A stretch of 64,000 nt of DNA from Dysidea avara (Eukaryota; Porifera; Demospongiae; Dictyoceratida; Dysideidae), in the NCBI RefSeq assembly GCF_963678975.1, contig NC_089272.1, positions 39,685,391 through 39,749,390 on the forward strand. The letters run 5' to 3'. This document shows positions 21,400-31,399 of the stretch, one piece after another. Both the position numbers and the translations under genes were made by a program. The notes under the pieces were generated by a model that worked only from the letters and a program-made list of their open reading frames with translations, made no database searches and was not told where the DNA came from. Every line of letters starts with the position of its first letter. Positions within the stretch are counted from its first letter, which is position 1.

Positions 21400-21888
21400 T
21401 TATCTTGTATCCTTGTTTAGTTCAGCTAGTTCAGCTCGTAGATGCTTGTTCTTTCCCCTTTCTTTAATAGTCATGTCAGGAGTGATAAAAACCTTTGACA
21501 AACACTGAGGCACATCCTTACCTCTCAGCTTAGTACTATTGCACAAAATTGCAGCTTTAGAGTGCTCTGAATCAAAATTCAGCAAATGAGGCTTGTTATT
21601 TCTTTTACTTAATCGCACAGTATTAGTCACCTTAACAGGTACACCCAAACTTTTCTGGAAGATATTAGAGACATACTCAATATCTTCTTTCTTTCTGCAG
21701 TTACCATCATCTGAGCTGGGTTCAGTAACATTAGGTAAAATTAAATTTAACTTCCTCTTATCTCTTTCCTTTTCCTCTGATATTGCTGAGGCAACAGCAG
21801 AGATAATTCCCCCAGTGTCAATCGTAGGTAAAAGACTGCTTGGCCTAGTTGGTTCTGTACTGTTTCCAGCACTGTCATCACAAGACAT
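21400..21888 (-). pseudogene. LINE ORF1-like protein
   Basis: A 162-codon frame directly upstream of the endonuclease on the same strand. It reads RKLNLILPNVTEPSSDDGNC, VSNIFQKSLGVPVKVTNTVR and KERGKNKHLRAELAELNKDT. A charged region followed by a compact alpha/beta-like stretch fits LINE ORF1 nucleic-acid-binding proteins. The position relative to EN/RT supports this. The frame from the ATG is intact, but the element as a whole is not. Confidence 0.6.
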
Positions 21889-21949
21889 CTCAATAACATC
21901 AACACCATCAGGAGGGCCACACAGACCTTGAGCTACTTATCTGGTAGAA

Positions 21950-23170
21950 TTTAACATGTTCGTATCAAGCAGTCATTATCTGCTCCCTTGTCAGTACTAT
22001 TCGGAGTTCCCCAAGGGAGTATTTTGGGACCATTACTTTTTATTATCTACATGAATGATCTACCATCTAGGCTAAGTGTTACCATCAGTAAGACTTTACT
22101 ATACGTTGATGACACCAAGATTTATAATACTGTTTGTAGCCCTAGAGATATTTCAGCATTTCAAAATGATTTAGATTTAACAACTTTGTGGAGTAAGAGA
22201 TATAATACGTGCTTCGACCCAAAAAAGAGTGTCCAGCTTAGTATTAATCCAAAAGCCATCACTAATTACAAAATAGCTGATACACGGGTTGTAACAAACA
22301 GCTCACATAAAGATCTCGGTATTACAATATCATCTGACCTATCTTGGGATCAACACTACAATAATATAATTCTTAAGACCTACAGAATGTTGGGACTGCT
22401 CTGTCGCAGCTTCAGCAGACACCAAACTGTGAGAGCTATGAAAACTTTGTATATTTCCTTAGTGAGATCGCAAGTTACAAACTGTTCAATAATTTGGAGA
22501 CCTAACCTTATCAAGGGTATTACACTTATTGAACAGATCCAAAGGAGAGCTACAAAGTTTATCCTAAATGACTACAGTTCTGATTACTTCGACAGACTTA
22601 AACAACTCAACTTACTACCATTAATGCACACCTTTGAGCTTAACGAAATAGTTTTTATACTGAAGGCATTTAAATACCCCTCTCCTCCTTCAACATCACA
22701 GATGACATATCTTTTGTCGATGGTAATACCAGGTCCTGCACAAGTGGCAAAATGATTCATGTCAGGAACGACAATAATGCAAGTAGACATTTTTTTCTTC
22801 AATATAATCCCTCGATTATGGAATGCCGTACCCCCTATTGACTTATCTTTATCTATTACAACTAATAAGAAAAGAGTATATGATTTTTTACAGTCACGTT
22901 TTTTATCCAACTTTAGACATGACAATCCTTGTACATTTCATTTTTATGCCCATGCAGTAGATGTTCCAACACACCCCATCCCCCTTTAATGTAACTTTTT
23001 GGTATAAGTAATGTAATTTTTATAAGTAATGTAGTTTGCAATAAGTTTATGGTTTAATTTTATTTTTAATGGCCATTAGCCTTGAGCATAGCGGACCATC
23101 AGTGCTGTACCCTTGAGATCACAATTATTGTACATCTGTAATTCTGTATCTGTATGCAGTACTGTAACAA
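21950..23170 (+). pseudogene. LINE retrotransposon, 3' half in sense orientation
   Basis: The frame picks up just before RT motif B (GVPQGSILGPLLFIIYMNDL), followed by motif C LLYVDDTK with the catalytic Asp pair. It continues to SLVRSQVTNCSIIWRPNL and RRATKFILNDYS and runs open to 22755. A frame change near 22750 leads to IIPRLWNAVPPI and FYAHAVDVPTH (to 22989). There is no in-frame ATG at the left edge. 3' untranslated sequence continues to about 23170 (CTGTAATTCTGTATCTGTAT). It complements the minus-strand 5' half with little or no overlap. Confidence 0.85.
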
Positions 23171-23417
23171 ATCAAATCTTAAGACAACAGAAAATTAAGC
23201 AATAGAGCAGATATCCTCACTGTGATTTATGTAGACTTTTGATAAAATCATTGTACACTTGTGACCACTAGCATATCTAAGTACCTTCACGACATAAACA
23301 GTAAAGTAGCTAGCTATGTGCCTATTAGCAATAATAGCATCAAAGTGTACCATAATACATGCTGTCTCATAATAGACACGCTACCTTACTAACAATGTGA
23401 TCACAAGTAGTCTACCT

Positions 23418-23741
23418 TCAATCCATAGACAGTAACTGGTCACTATCGTTGGTTAGCATGTGATAAGGTAAGTGGGGGTATTTCCGGACACCGCATAATT
23501 CCGGATACTTCGGCACATTTATCGAGCTAGCTGAGAAATGAAAATACGGATTGCCTTGAAATTTTTGGTATGGATAGATAGTGATCATGAAAATCAAACA
23601 GTATGTACGTACTAGTCCAGTTGATACTGACATTTTTGGGTGCGATGCACGAAGTGTCCGGATATACCTGCAGTAGACTAACATCTCCTCTACTTTCAAC
23701 TATACTATCAGAAATCACTTTTTGCAGCGAGTTACCCAACA
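23418..23741. other. Spacer, nothing recognised
   Basis: Contains TTCCGGACACC/TTCCGGATACTT words and no clear gene. It sits between the LINE 3' end and a MITE. Confidence 0.35.
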
Positions 23742-24019
23742 CAGGGGCGTACCGAGGGGGGTTTCCAGGGGTTTCAGGAGGATTTTACACACTACTTGAA
23801 ACATTAAGAAATTGAAGCTTCATGCAGGTTTCCGGAATCTGGAGTCTATCATGGAACAGGACAGATTGCAAACTTTTATCTTAGTCAAATAATAGTTTCT
23901 TACGCGATAGCAACATGATTTTGGTGAAAAGATCGAGATACTCTAATAAAGCAGTCAGGCAATATAAACTACTCTAATATAACAGTCACTTCGCCGCAAA
24001 ATTCCTGCGTACGCCCCTG
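23742..24019. mobile_element. CAGGGGCGT-type MITE (copy C)
   Basis: 278 bp. Ends CAGGGGCGTACCGAGG and TGCGTACGCCCCTG, duplication CAACA at 23737-23741 and 24020-24024. Holds the GATCGAGATACTCTAATAAA motif and a second ACTCTAATATAACAGTCAC copy. Same subfamily as 52040-52365. Confidence 0.9.
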
Positions 24020-24027
24020 CAACACCC

Positions 24028-24061
<34 letters not shown>
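24028..24061. repeat. (TTA)n microsatellite
   Basis: About eleven uninterrupted ATT/TTA triplets, lying between two MITEs. Confidence 0.95.
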
Positions 24062-24062
<1 letters not shown>

Positions 24063-24063
24063 A

Positions 24064-24314
24064 TGTGACTGGGCCTGCGAAAATAGGGCATGTGGGCACA
24101 TGATTTTTGCCTACTCTTTCAAACTTCCTTGGCTCATAACATTTTATACCAAAATGCTATGGCAATGAAACTTTTAGCACTTAGTCAGAATTTAATTAGC
24201 TTTATGATGCAAGTTACAGAATGCAAATATTCTGTTTCAGTACTGAGTTACGACCTTTAGTGTGGCAGGGTGTAGTTTGTGCCCACATGCCCTGTTTTCG
24301 CAGGCCCGGTCACA
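24064..24314. mobile_element. TGTGACTGGGCC-type MITE
   Basis: Ends TGTGACTGGGCCTGCGAAAA and its complement TTTTCGCAGGCCCGGTCACA form inverted repeats of about 38 bp. A related right end alone lies at 35005-35045 (TTGGCCCAGTCACA). No convincing target duplication. Confidence 0.8.
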
Positions 24315-24330
24315 AATACAGAGAAAAAGG

Positions 24331-24846
24331 CATTATGCCTGTGAGTCCTGCTCATTACAATAAACAATTACATTAAGAATAAAAGTTATCAATCAAAATT
24401 TTAAAGTTGTCAGTAGAATTAGACGACACTACATAATTGGGTAAATTATTCCATGAATTGATGGTTCTTACTGAAAAGAATTTACTTCGAGCATTCTTTT
24501 GGGCATGAGGTTTAAAAAGTTTGAAGTCATGTCCCCTTGTGGCACTTGACAAATTCAGGTGGAAAAATAATTCAGGTTGAAGATTAACATTCCCTTGTAA
24601 GATATTATATAGCATAATCATGTCAGCACGATGTCTTCGATATGACAATGTAGGAAGCTTGAGGGTAACCAGACGTTCATCATACTCCAAACTGGACAGA
24701 TCCTGAATACATTTAGTGGCTCTTCTTTGCACTCTCTCCATCCTGTCACAATCTCCAATATAATTGGGTCCCCATACAACATTAGCATATTCAAGGTGAG
24801 GTCTTACCAGAGCCTTGTAGAGTATTGGAAGGGTCTTTCTATTTAG
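24331..24846 (-). pseudogene. LINE RT C-terminal fragment, 5'-truncated
   Basis: The minus-strand frame reads LYKALVRPHLEYANVVWGPN, MERVQRRATKCIQDL and RTINSWNNLPNYVV, the conserved C-terminal region of CR1/L2-type LINE polymerases, ending in a stop at 24373 and a short 3' UTR. The RT catalytic core is missing, as expected for 5' truncation. It is a different subfamily from the neighbouring plus-strand fragment, because the two cover overlapping domains. Confidence 0.8.
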
Positions 24847-26200
24847 AGTGTTAAATGATTTAGGAATTCTCTTTGACTCAAAAATGTCATTTTCACCACA
24901 TATCAATCAAGTTATCTCTAAAGCAACAAAGATGCTAAACTTTGTTAAACGTAACCTTTACAGATGTTCTGCAGAAATTAAATGTTTAACTTACACCAGT
25001 ATAGTGAGACCACTGTTGGAGTATGGATCCATACCTCTCAACTGTCACACCTCCAGCATGAGTGTCACGATCTGATGTGCAATCTCACGCTCACACGCCC
25101 AAGGTATTGAATCTCACGCCTACAAGCAATGTAGCTTAACTTTCACAAAAACGTTCAGTATTAGAACCAAAAAGTCTGTAAAACTTAAGATAGTTATGTA
25201 GTTGTGAACAGTTGTGTCATGTGATCATTCTCACGTGATTCCTGGTATTTCAACAAGGAAATGGCGCTGGATCAGACATGTGTGTGGTATTAATAATCTA
25301 TTGTCAGAGCACTGGATTAAGACATGGCTGGGGACAACAGAGTGAGATGTAAAATGAAAGAGTAAAAGAATGTTTCGACTACCTTGCACCTACAAGTGTT
25401 ATTTGAGCTGTGTTGGGCTAAAATGATCACGTGATGCCATGCAACATGAAAATAGAGAACAAGCGACTAAGTGTGGCTGAACATTAAAAAGATTGTGGCA
25501 TTCCAGTGCCTTCAAAGGATCGCTAAAAGTGCACTGCCAGAATACCAGAATTGAATGGATACGTCAGTGTGCTCAAGTAATTCTAGTGTGTGGCATAGCA
25601 GATGGGCAGAATGTATTGTGTACAGATACAATTAATAGCCACTAAGCCTACATAAACAGGTGGATAGATAGAAAGCATAAGTGTACAACTACACATTATC
25701 AACCTAAGGGCACAGTTTATGTATGTTGTGCTTGTTCACTCCATCAGGTTGTACGGGATGGATGGTAATTTGTTGATCTCACTCCTGGCAAAGGCTGCAG
25801 GTTGAGAGCTCTGATGAATCGGTAGTATGGGACCCCTACTTGCAGAAGGAGATACAAAGTATAGAAATGGTACAACGACGTGCTGCTCGTTGGGTCAAGT
25901 CAGACTACCGATATAACAGTAGTGTTACATCTATGTTAGCAGATCTACAATGGCCATCACTTCAACATCGACGATATGTGACTAGATTAAAACTCTTCTA
26001 CAACATTGTTTACTCCTCATCAGTCTTAACAATCTCAAATTACTGACTTCACTAACGCCACATATCCCACCTGCCACCACCACCCCTTCCATTTTGAGAT
26101 TCCGTTTGCTAGAACAGATCATTATAAATTTAGCTATTACCCCAAATCTAGTCTACCCGGCCGCGATAGAGCAGTTTCAAAACCATGGTAACCAAAAATT
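24847..26200 (+). pseudogene. LINE RT C-terminal fragment, interrupted
   Basis: Plus-strand pieces LGILFDSKMSFSPHINQVIS and TYTSIVRPLLEYGS (to about 25030) continue after an insertion as VWDPYLQKEIQSIEMVQRRA and RRYVTRLKLFYNIV (from about 25823). The last part drifts through a stop at 26046 but remains recognisable to about 26190 (NRHVFVPDC-like end). The interrupted segment breaks exactly within the LEYGS-VVWDP motif common to these polymerases. Confidence 0.8.
25030..25822. mobile_element. Insertion splitting the LINE fragment
   Basis: About 790 bp bounded by TACCTCTCAACTG at the left and CAGGTTGAGAGCT at the right, imperfect inverted ends. Flanks ATGGATC/ATGAATC look like a 7-8 bp target duplication with one mismatch. 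No coding capacity recognised. Confidence 0.5.
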
Positions 26201-27122
26201 ACGCAATGGACCACACCCAAATCGCCATGTTTTTGTACCAGATTGCTAGATGTTGCAAGTTGAATTCCTCGCTAAATCCATGCCAAGACTTATTAATACG
26301 TGAGTAAAATAGATGCCAGTGATAGAATAAAATGTGCAGGTGAGTTATTAGGCATTAAAAGATACGTACTGCCTCCCAACAGGGCAGTTTCGAAGGAAAG
26401 AGAAATGCGTAAAAATGGATTTGGCCAAATTACGACCTATTCACCGCCCAAAGGTGGTTAAAACTAGGGAAAACTTACAGTATACGTCTTTACCCAGCAC
26501 CACAGCAGCGTACAGCCACATCCAGCTATCCCAGGATTAGCCAGAGCTCCTGAAAGGCACGAGACCGGTAATGGCGTACTACCAAACTGTGATAAAACGC
26601 CAGAAAAAGAAGACTCTTAGTGGTGAATTTTGCTAGAGTTAAGTTTTATTGTCGAAATCAACCATCAGTTAAAGTTTAACGGTCTTATTTTGCTGTCTGC
26701 TTTTTCACACGAAGTGGGAATCCCAGCACATGAGCGATTCTGGCTAACTCGGGGATAGCTCGATGTGGCTGTACGATGCTGTGGTGCTGGATAAAGACCT
26801 ATACTGCAGGTTTCCCCTAGTTTTAACCACCTTTGGGCGGTGAATAGGTCGCAATTTGGCCAAATCCATCTTTACGCATTTCTCCTTCCTATGAAACTGC
26901 CCTGTTGGGAGACAGTACGGATCTTTTAATGCGTAATAACTCACCTACATACTTTATTCTATCACTGGCATCTCTTTTCCTTACGTATTAATAATCTTGG
27001 CATGAATTTAGCGAGGAATTCAACTTGCAACATGAAACAGTCTGGTACAAAAACATGGCGATTTGGGTGTGTCCATTGCGTAATTTTTGGTTACCATGGT
27101 TTTGAAACTGCTCTATTGGAAC
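26165..27122. mobile_element. Long inverted-repeat element, arms about 370 bp
   Basis: GAGCAGTTTCAAAACCATGG at the left is complemented by CCATGGTTTTGAAACTGCTC at the right. Inner arm blocks (GACCTATTCACCGCCCAAAG; ATTTTTACGCATTTC-type) also pair, leaving a spacer near 26545-26740. A TGTGGCTGTACGATGCTGTG block resembles TGTGGCTGTACAGCTCTGTG in the 6232-6871 element, suggesting shared ancestry. Confidence 0.8.
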
Positions 27123-27677
27123 AATTTACTGAACTGACACAATAGAATCCCAATCTCTACAAGTAAATTATAACTGACTCTTTATCTATGTGATTTATAA
27201 TGTTTTCCTTACCTGAACATATCAGTTTGTAACTGTGTTTTCAGTAATCATAATCATAACCCGCACTCTGTACCTTACCATAATCTCGTTACCTAGCTAC
27301 TTTGTCACGTGATAGAGGACATTTCTCCGTGAATTCATTTGAATACTATTCTAGAAAAAACGTACAGACTCCTTGAGATCCCAACTGTTCTGTTTCAGTT
27401 TACGCAGTAAGTGTATTTTGTTAGTTGTCCGTTATGGATAATATTTGTGCGGTATTTGTAATCAAAGTTGTACCACACCCCTCCCTCCGCGACTCCCACG
27501 GGACTCTGAATATAGACAGATTCTACTACAAATTTTACCGTCGGCTATATCTTATGATCGAAAAACTAATAAATTGTACTGTCACGCCGGGCTTTCTGTC
27601 CTTTAGCTAATTCGAGAAAATAGCAGGGGCGGATCCAGGCTGGCAAGGGGAGGGGCACAAACAGGCTAAAGTTGTAA

Positions 27678-28529
27678 GTGGTTGGGGAGAGCCAGATTCT
27701 CTTGTTAGTTGCTGCATTTTTGAAACAGCAAATAATAGCTAATAGCCAAAATTCTTTTCCAAACTCAATTTCGAATTCCAACCGTATTGAATCTCTAAAG
27801 CTGATTTTTCTGAATAGCCAAAGCATTGTAGCGAAACGTGCCTCCCTTGCTGTTTTACTTGACGATTATGACCCTGATGTTATAGCAGTGAGTGAAACCT
27901 GGCTCTCATCTGATATTTCCTCCTCTGAGTTCTTTCCTGATGGATACTATGTATTCAGAAAAGATAGGGCTGATGGCTATGGCGGAGTACTCTTGGCATG
28001 CCGAAGCTCTATTAACTGTCAAGAACTTGTGTTTGATAATAGCACAGAAGCTGTGGTGTGTAAGGTTACTCTAAACAACTGTCAACCCCTTATAATTTGC
28101 TCTTTCTATAGACCACCAAATAAATATATCCAAAGTATAGATAATCTGTTTAATTTATTTACAACCATTACCTCAACCCATCCAAATGTTTCCATCTGGC
28201 TTATCGGTGACCTTAACCTACCAAGCATTGACTGGGCAAACAATTCCACTAAAGACTCTACATATCCTCTTATTTTGTGCGATGCTATGATCAATTTTGT
28301 TCAAGAATATGGTTTCTCTCAAGCAGTTAATTTTCCAACAAGGGGAAACAACATTTTAGATGTTTTCATCACAAATAGACCATCCCTTGTGCATAGTTGC
28401 AGTCCCATTGCAGGTATTAGTGACCACGAGGCAGTCTATATTGAATCCTCTGTTTCCATCACTCATCAGCAATGTGCTCAGCGAAAATCTTTTCTTTGGC
28501 ATAAGGCAGATATGGTAGGTATAAAATAA
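27678..28529 (+). pseudogene. LINE-B endonuclease region
   Basis: Landmarks in order: LIFLNSQSIVAKRASLAVLL (asparagine of the first motif), VIAVSETWLSSDISSSEFF (catalytic Glu), GDLNLPSIDW and AGISDHEAVY (Ser-Asp-His). The frame then meets TAA at 28527-28529 and continues in the same frame into the RT region at 28572, so this is a single nonsense change rather than a natural end. No ORF1 precedes it; the 5' end is probably truncated near 27.7 kb. Confidence 0.85.
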
Positions 28530-30585
28530 ATTATAAACCAATTTAGTAACACCTTCTTAAGCAAGTACTCCTTGTCTACGCCAGTTGATATTTTATGGAA
28601 TGAATTCAAACAAATGTGTTTTGACTGTTTATCCCATGTACCAACCAAGCACTTTAGCACTGGGACTAAACAACCATGGGTAACCAATCGCATAAAGCGT
28701 TTATCACGCAAAAAGCAGCGCTTGTATAACCTAGCCAGACAATCTAATTGCAGTAGGAACTGGGACTCTTATCGACGTTTCAAATGTGAGGTCCAAAGAG
28801 AATGTCGTAATGCATACAATAACTATATTGAAGGATTAGCTAATTCCAACGGTACTGTATCAAAAAGGTTATGGAACTTTATAAAGAATCAAAAGAAAGA
28901 CCATTGTGGTATAGCACCTTTAAAGGTTGAAAACAGTGTAATTAATGATAGTTCTCAAATACTTAATGACTACTTCACCTCAGTATTTACTCCAGTAACA
29001 GAAGAAGCTCTCCCCATGATACATGAACAATCGAAACCAGACATCAACCCAATTCTTGTGGAAACTAATGGTGTCCTTGAACTGCTTAGGACCCTGGATG
29101 TACATAAAGCCTGTGGACCTGATGGAATACCTGCAAATCTATTGAAGGAAACCTGTGAAGAGATTGCTCCATCCTTATCTTTTATATTCCAAGCCTCATT
29201 ACAACAATGTGTATTACCTATAGACTGGAAAGAGGCAAATGTTGTACCATTGTTTAAAAAAGGTGACAGATCCAGTGCTAGTGTTTACAGACCTGTGTCA
29301 TTAACTTGTATTTGCTCAAAACTATTAGAGCACATTGTCTATTCACATATTTATGCTCATCTTAGTAAATATAACATCTTGTGTGATCAACAACATGGCT
29401 TACGCCAAGGACGATCATGTGAAACTCAGTTATTGCTAACAGTAAATGATTTTGCTGAGAACTTGAACAAAAATTAGAAGACTGACGTTGTTTTTTTTAG
29501 AGTTCTCTAAGGCATTCGACAAAGTATCCCACCAGCATTTGTTCCACAAACTTTATCATTATGGTATCCGAGGAAAATTACTAGACTGGATACAACATTT
29601 TGTTCTACAAAGATCCCAGCGTGTAATAGTTGAGGGTCAGCAGAGTGATCCATCTACAGTAACTTCCGGTGTACTCCAGGGCACTGTCTTGGCCCCATTA
29701 CTCTTCCTGTGTTTTATTAATGATTTGCCAAATGGGATATTATCCAAAATTAAACTGTATGCTGATGATGTGTTACTTTATGCTACTATTCATTCAGAGC
29801 AGGACTGCCAACAGTTACAAAGAGATCTGGATTCTCTTGGAAAGTGGGCTGATGAATGGAAAATGGCATTTAACCCTCAAAAGTGTGAGCTTCTCAGAAT
29901 AACCAACAAAAAGCACCCAATTCTAAACCAATATAAAATTCAAACCAAAAATATTAAGGAAGTTGCCCATGCTAAGTACTTGGGTGTAACAATTAGTCAC
30001 AATCTAACTTGGTCTGAACATATAAAGCAAATTACCAACAAGGCTAACAGAACCAAAGGATTTCTGCAACGAAATTTGCATAACTGCCCACTTGAAATTA
30101 AAAGCAATTGTTACAAAGCGATGGTAAAGCCTATATTAGATTATGCAGCCATTATTTGGTCACCACACACACAAAAGGATATCAATATGATAGAAAGAAG
30201 TCAGAGGCAAGCAGCAAGATTTGTGATGAATAACTTCTCCCATTATGTCAGTGTCACACAAATGCTAACAAACCTTAACTGGCCGACCCTTGCTGAATGT
30301 AGAGAAGAACAGAAAGCTATTATGATGTTTAAGATCACTAATCACCTCATTGACATCTCGGCAAATTCTTACCTAACACCTGTACCAATGTTACATGATA
30401 CAAGAGGCCATAGCAAGAGATTTATACAACCAATGACAAGAATTGATTCTTATCTTCTATATTCTTTCTTTCCCTCTGCTATCAAACTTTGGAATTCTCT
30501 ACCCCAACACGTGATTGACTCTAAGAACAGTGATCAATTTAAGCAAAGACTAGCTGGTCTAGCAACAATTATTAATGTCGATTAA
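28530..30585 (+). pseudogene. LINE-B reverse transcriptase region
   Basis: Frame 28572-29477 carries the RT N-terminal part (KACGPDGIPANLLKE; DWKEANVVPLFKKGDRSSAS; QQHGLRQGRSCETQLLLT). A TAG at 29475-29477 and a frameshift in a T run lead to 29488-30585, which holds motif A EFSKAFDKVSHQ, motif B as SGVLQGTVLAPLL (the usual Pro and Gly replaced by Leu and Ala), motif C KLYADDVLLY, and the C-terminal YKAMVKPILDYAAIIWSP. It ends in a 3' UTR and a TAA-type tail. Recently dead by the small number of lesions. Confidence 0.9.
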
Positions 30586-30682
30586 GCTATTTGTTTGATG
30601 TTTGTTTGCGATCTGTGCACCATACTCTTTTCAGAGGTCTGCACAGTAATAATATAATAATAATAATAATAATAATAACCTC
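30586..30682 (+). repeat. LINE-B 3' end with (TAA)n tail
   Basis: 3' UTR with CTCTTTTCAGAGGTCTGCAC followed by AGTAATAATA and repeated TAA. The same 3' end signature appears at 61566-61620, showing another insertion of this family. Confidence 0.85.
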
Positions 30683-31004
30683 TTATCAAGTGTCTCACTG
30701 TTAATTTTTATCATTTTGGTCTTTGCAGATGGTTGTGAAGTCTCATAAGCTGATTAAAAGGCTCTGAATGTCTTAACCAACATCAACACGATGATTAATT
30801 TTAGACGCTTAGTACACAAGAAGGCGCTGGATGACGATTTCACAGCTAGTTTGACTAGGGTTTACTTTGGTTTCAGGTGAATTTGTAATAAATGCTAGTA
30901 AAATGTGCATACTTTCACCAGTTTTATAAACTGATCTTGGCCTGACATACACCCCTGTAAAGTTTAGTATTTTAATCAGACTCAGAAGTATGACTGGCTC
31001 CTCC

Positions 31005-31070
31005 ACAAGGTGAGGGGGGGGGGGACATTTGGGACGGGGGGGGGGGGGGGCATTTGTCCCAAATGCCCCA
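31005..31070. repeat. Two poly-G runs
   Basis: GAGG followed by about eleven G, then after ACATTTGGGAC about fifteen G, then CATTTGTCCCAAATGCCCC. They are able to form G-quadruplex or hairpin structures. Inside the right end of copy E. Confidence 0.8.
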
Positions 31071-31399
31071 TCCTGGATCCGCCATTGAATAGCTACCTTT
31101 CAACATCTTAAATCTGCGAGAGACCGCAAACAATCTAAGGAAGAATATTTCCAAATCTTGCCGGAATTAGATCGCTTAGGAATTCCATCACAATATGGCA
31201 CCATTGAGCTTAGCATTCTGGTTCACTATCTGCCACCATCTTTAACAGCACTGCATAACCCAAGTCTATTGCCAATGTGATGCCACTTCATGACTGCTCC
31301 TTTTAAAACTCTTCTAACAAAGAATTAAGTGTCTGGTTCTATGTCTCAGTGTGGATCTATTGACTTGCCGAATTTGTCATCCCCTGCTGGTTTGTGAGT

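Larger units (their letters stand above)
19325..21905 (-). pseudogene. LINE retrotransposon, inverted 5' half
   Basis: On the minus strand, in order: an ORF1-like frame, an apurinic endonuclease domain, then the N-terminal part of reverse transcriptase. RT landmarks are LKDNKAPGPDSIHSCVLKAC, then (after 19569) EWKKAHVIPVYKKGSK, and last QQHGFVCNKSCLTNLLETS near 19330. It stops before the first catalytic RT aspartate motif. The remaining 3' half lies on the opposite strand starting near 21950. The reading frame is broken by several frameshifts and by a MITE (19882-20159). Confidence 0.85.
27624..31087. mobile_element. CAGGGGCGG-type element (copy E) with a LINE inside
   Basis: Left end CAGGGGCGGATCCAGG at 27624, right end CCTGGATCCGCCATTG at 31087, and 5-bp match AATAG at 27619-27623 and 31088-31092. 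The LINE at about 27.70-30.68 kb accounts for most of the length. The right end is preceded by two long G runs. The pairing of these ends rests on matching TIRs and a short duplication, so it is likely rather than certain. Confidence 0.55.

Noticed and set aside
22584..22925. A minus-strand frame of 113 codons
   Set aside because: Shadow of the plus-strand LINE polymerase C-terminus.
24331..26200. Opposed LINE fragments as a second twin-priming event
   Set aside because: Both fragments cover the same C-terminal domain and differ in sequence, so they are two separate 5'-truncated insertions.
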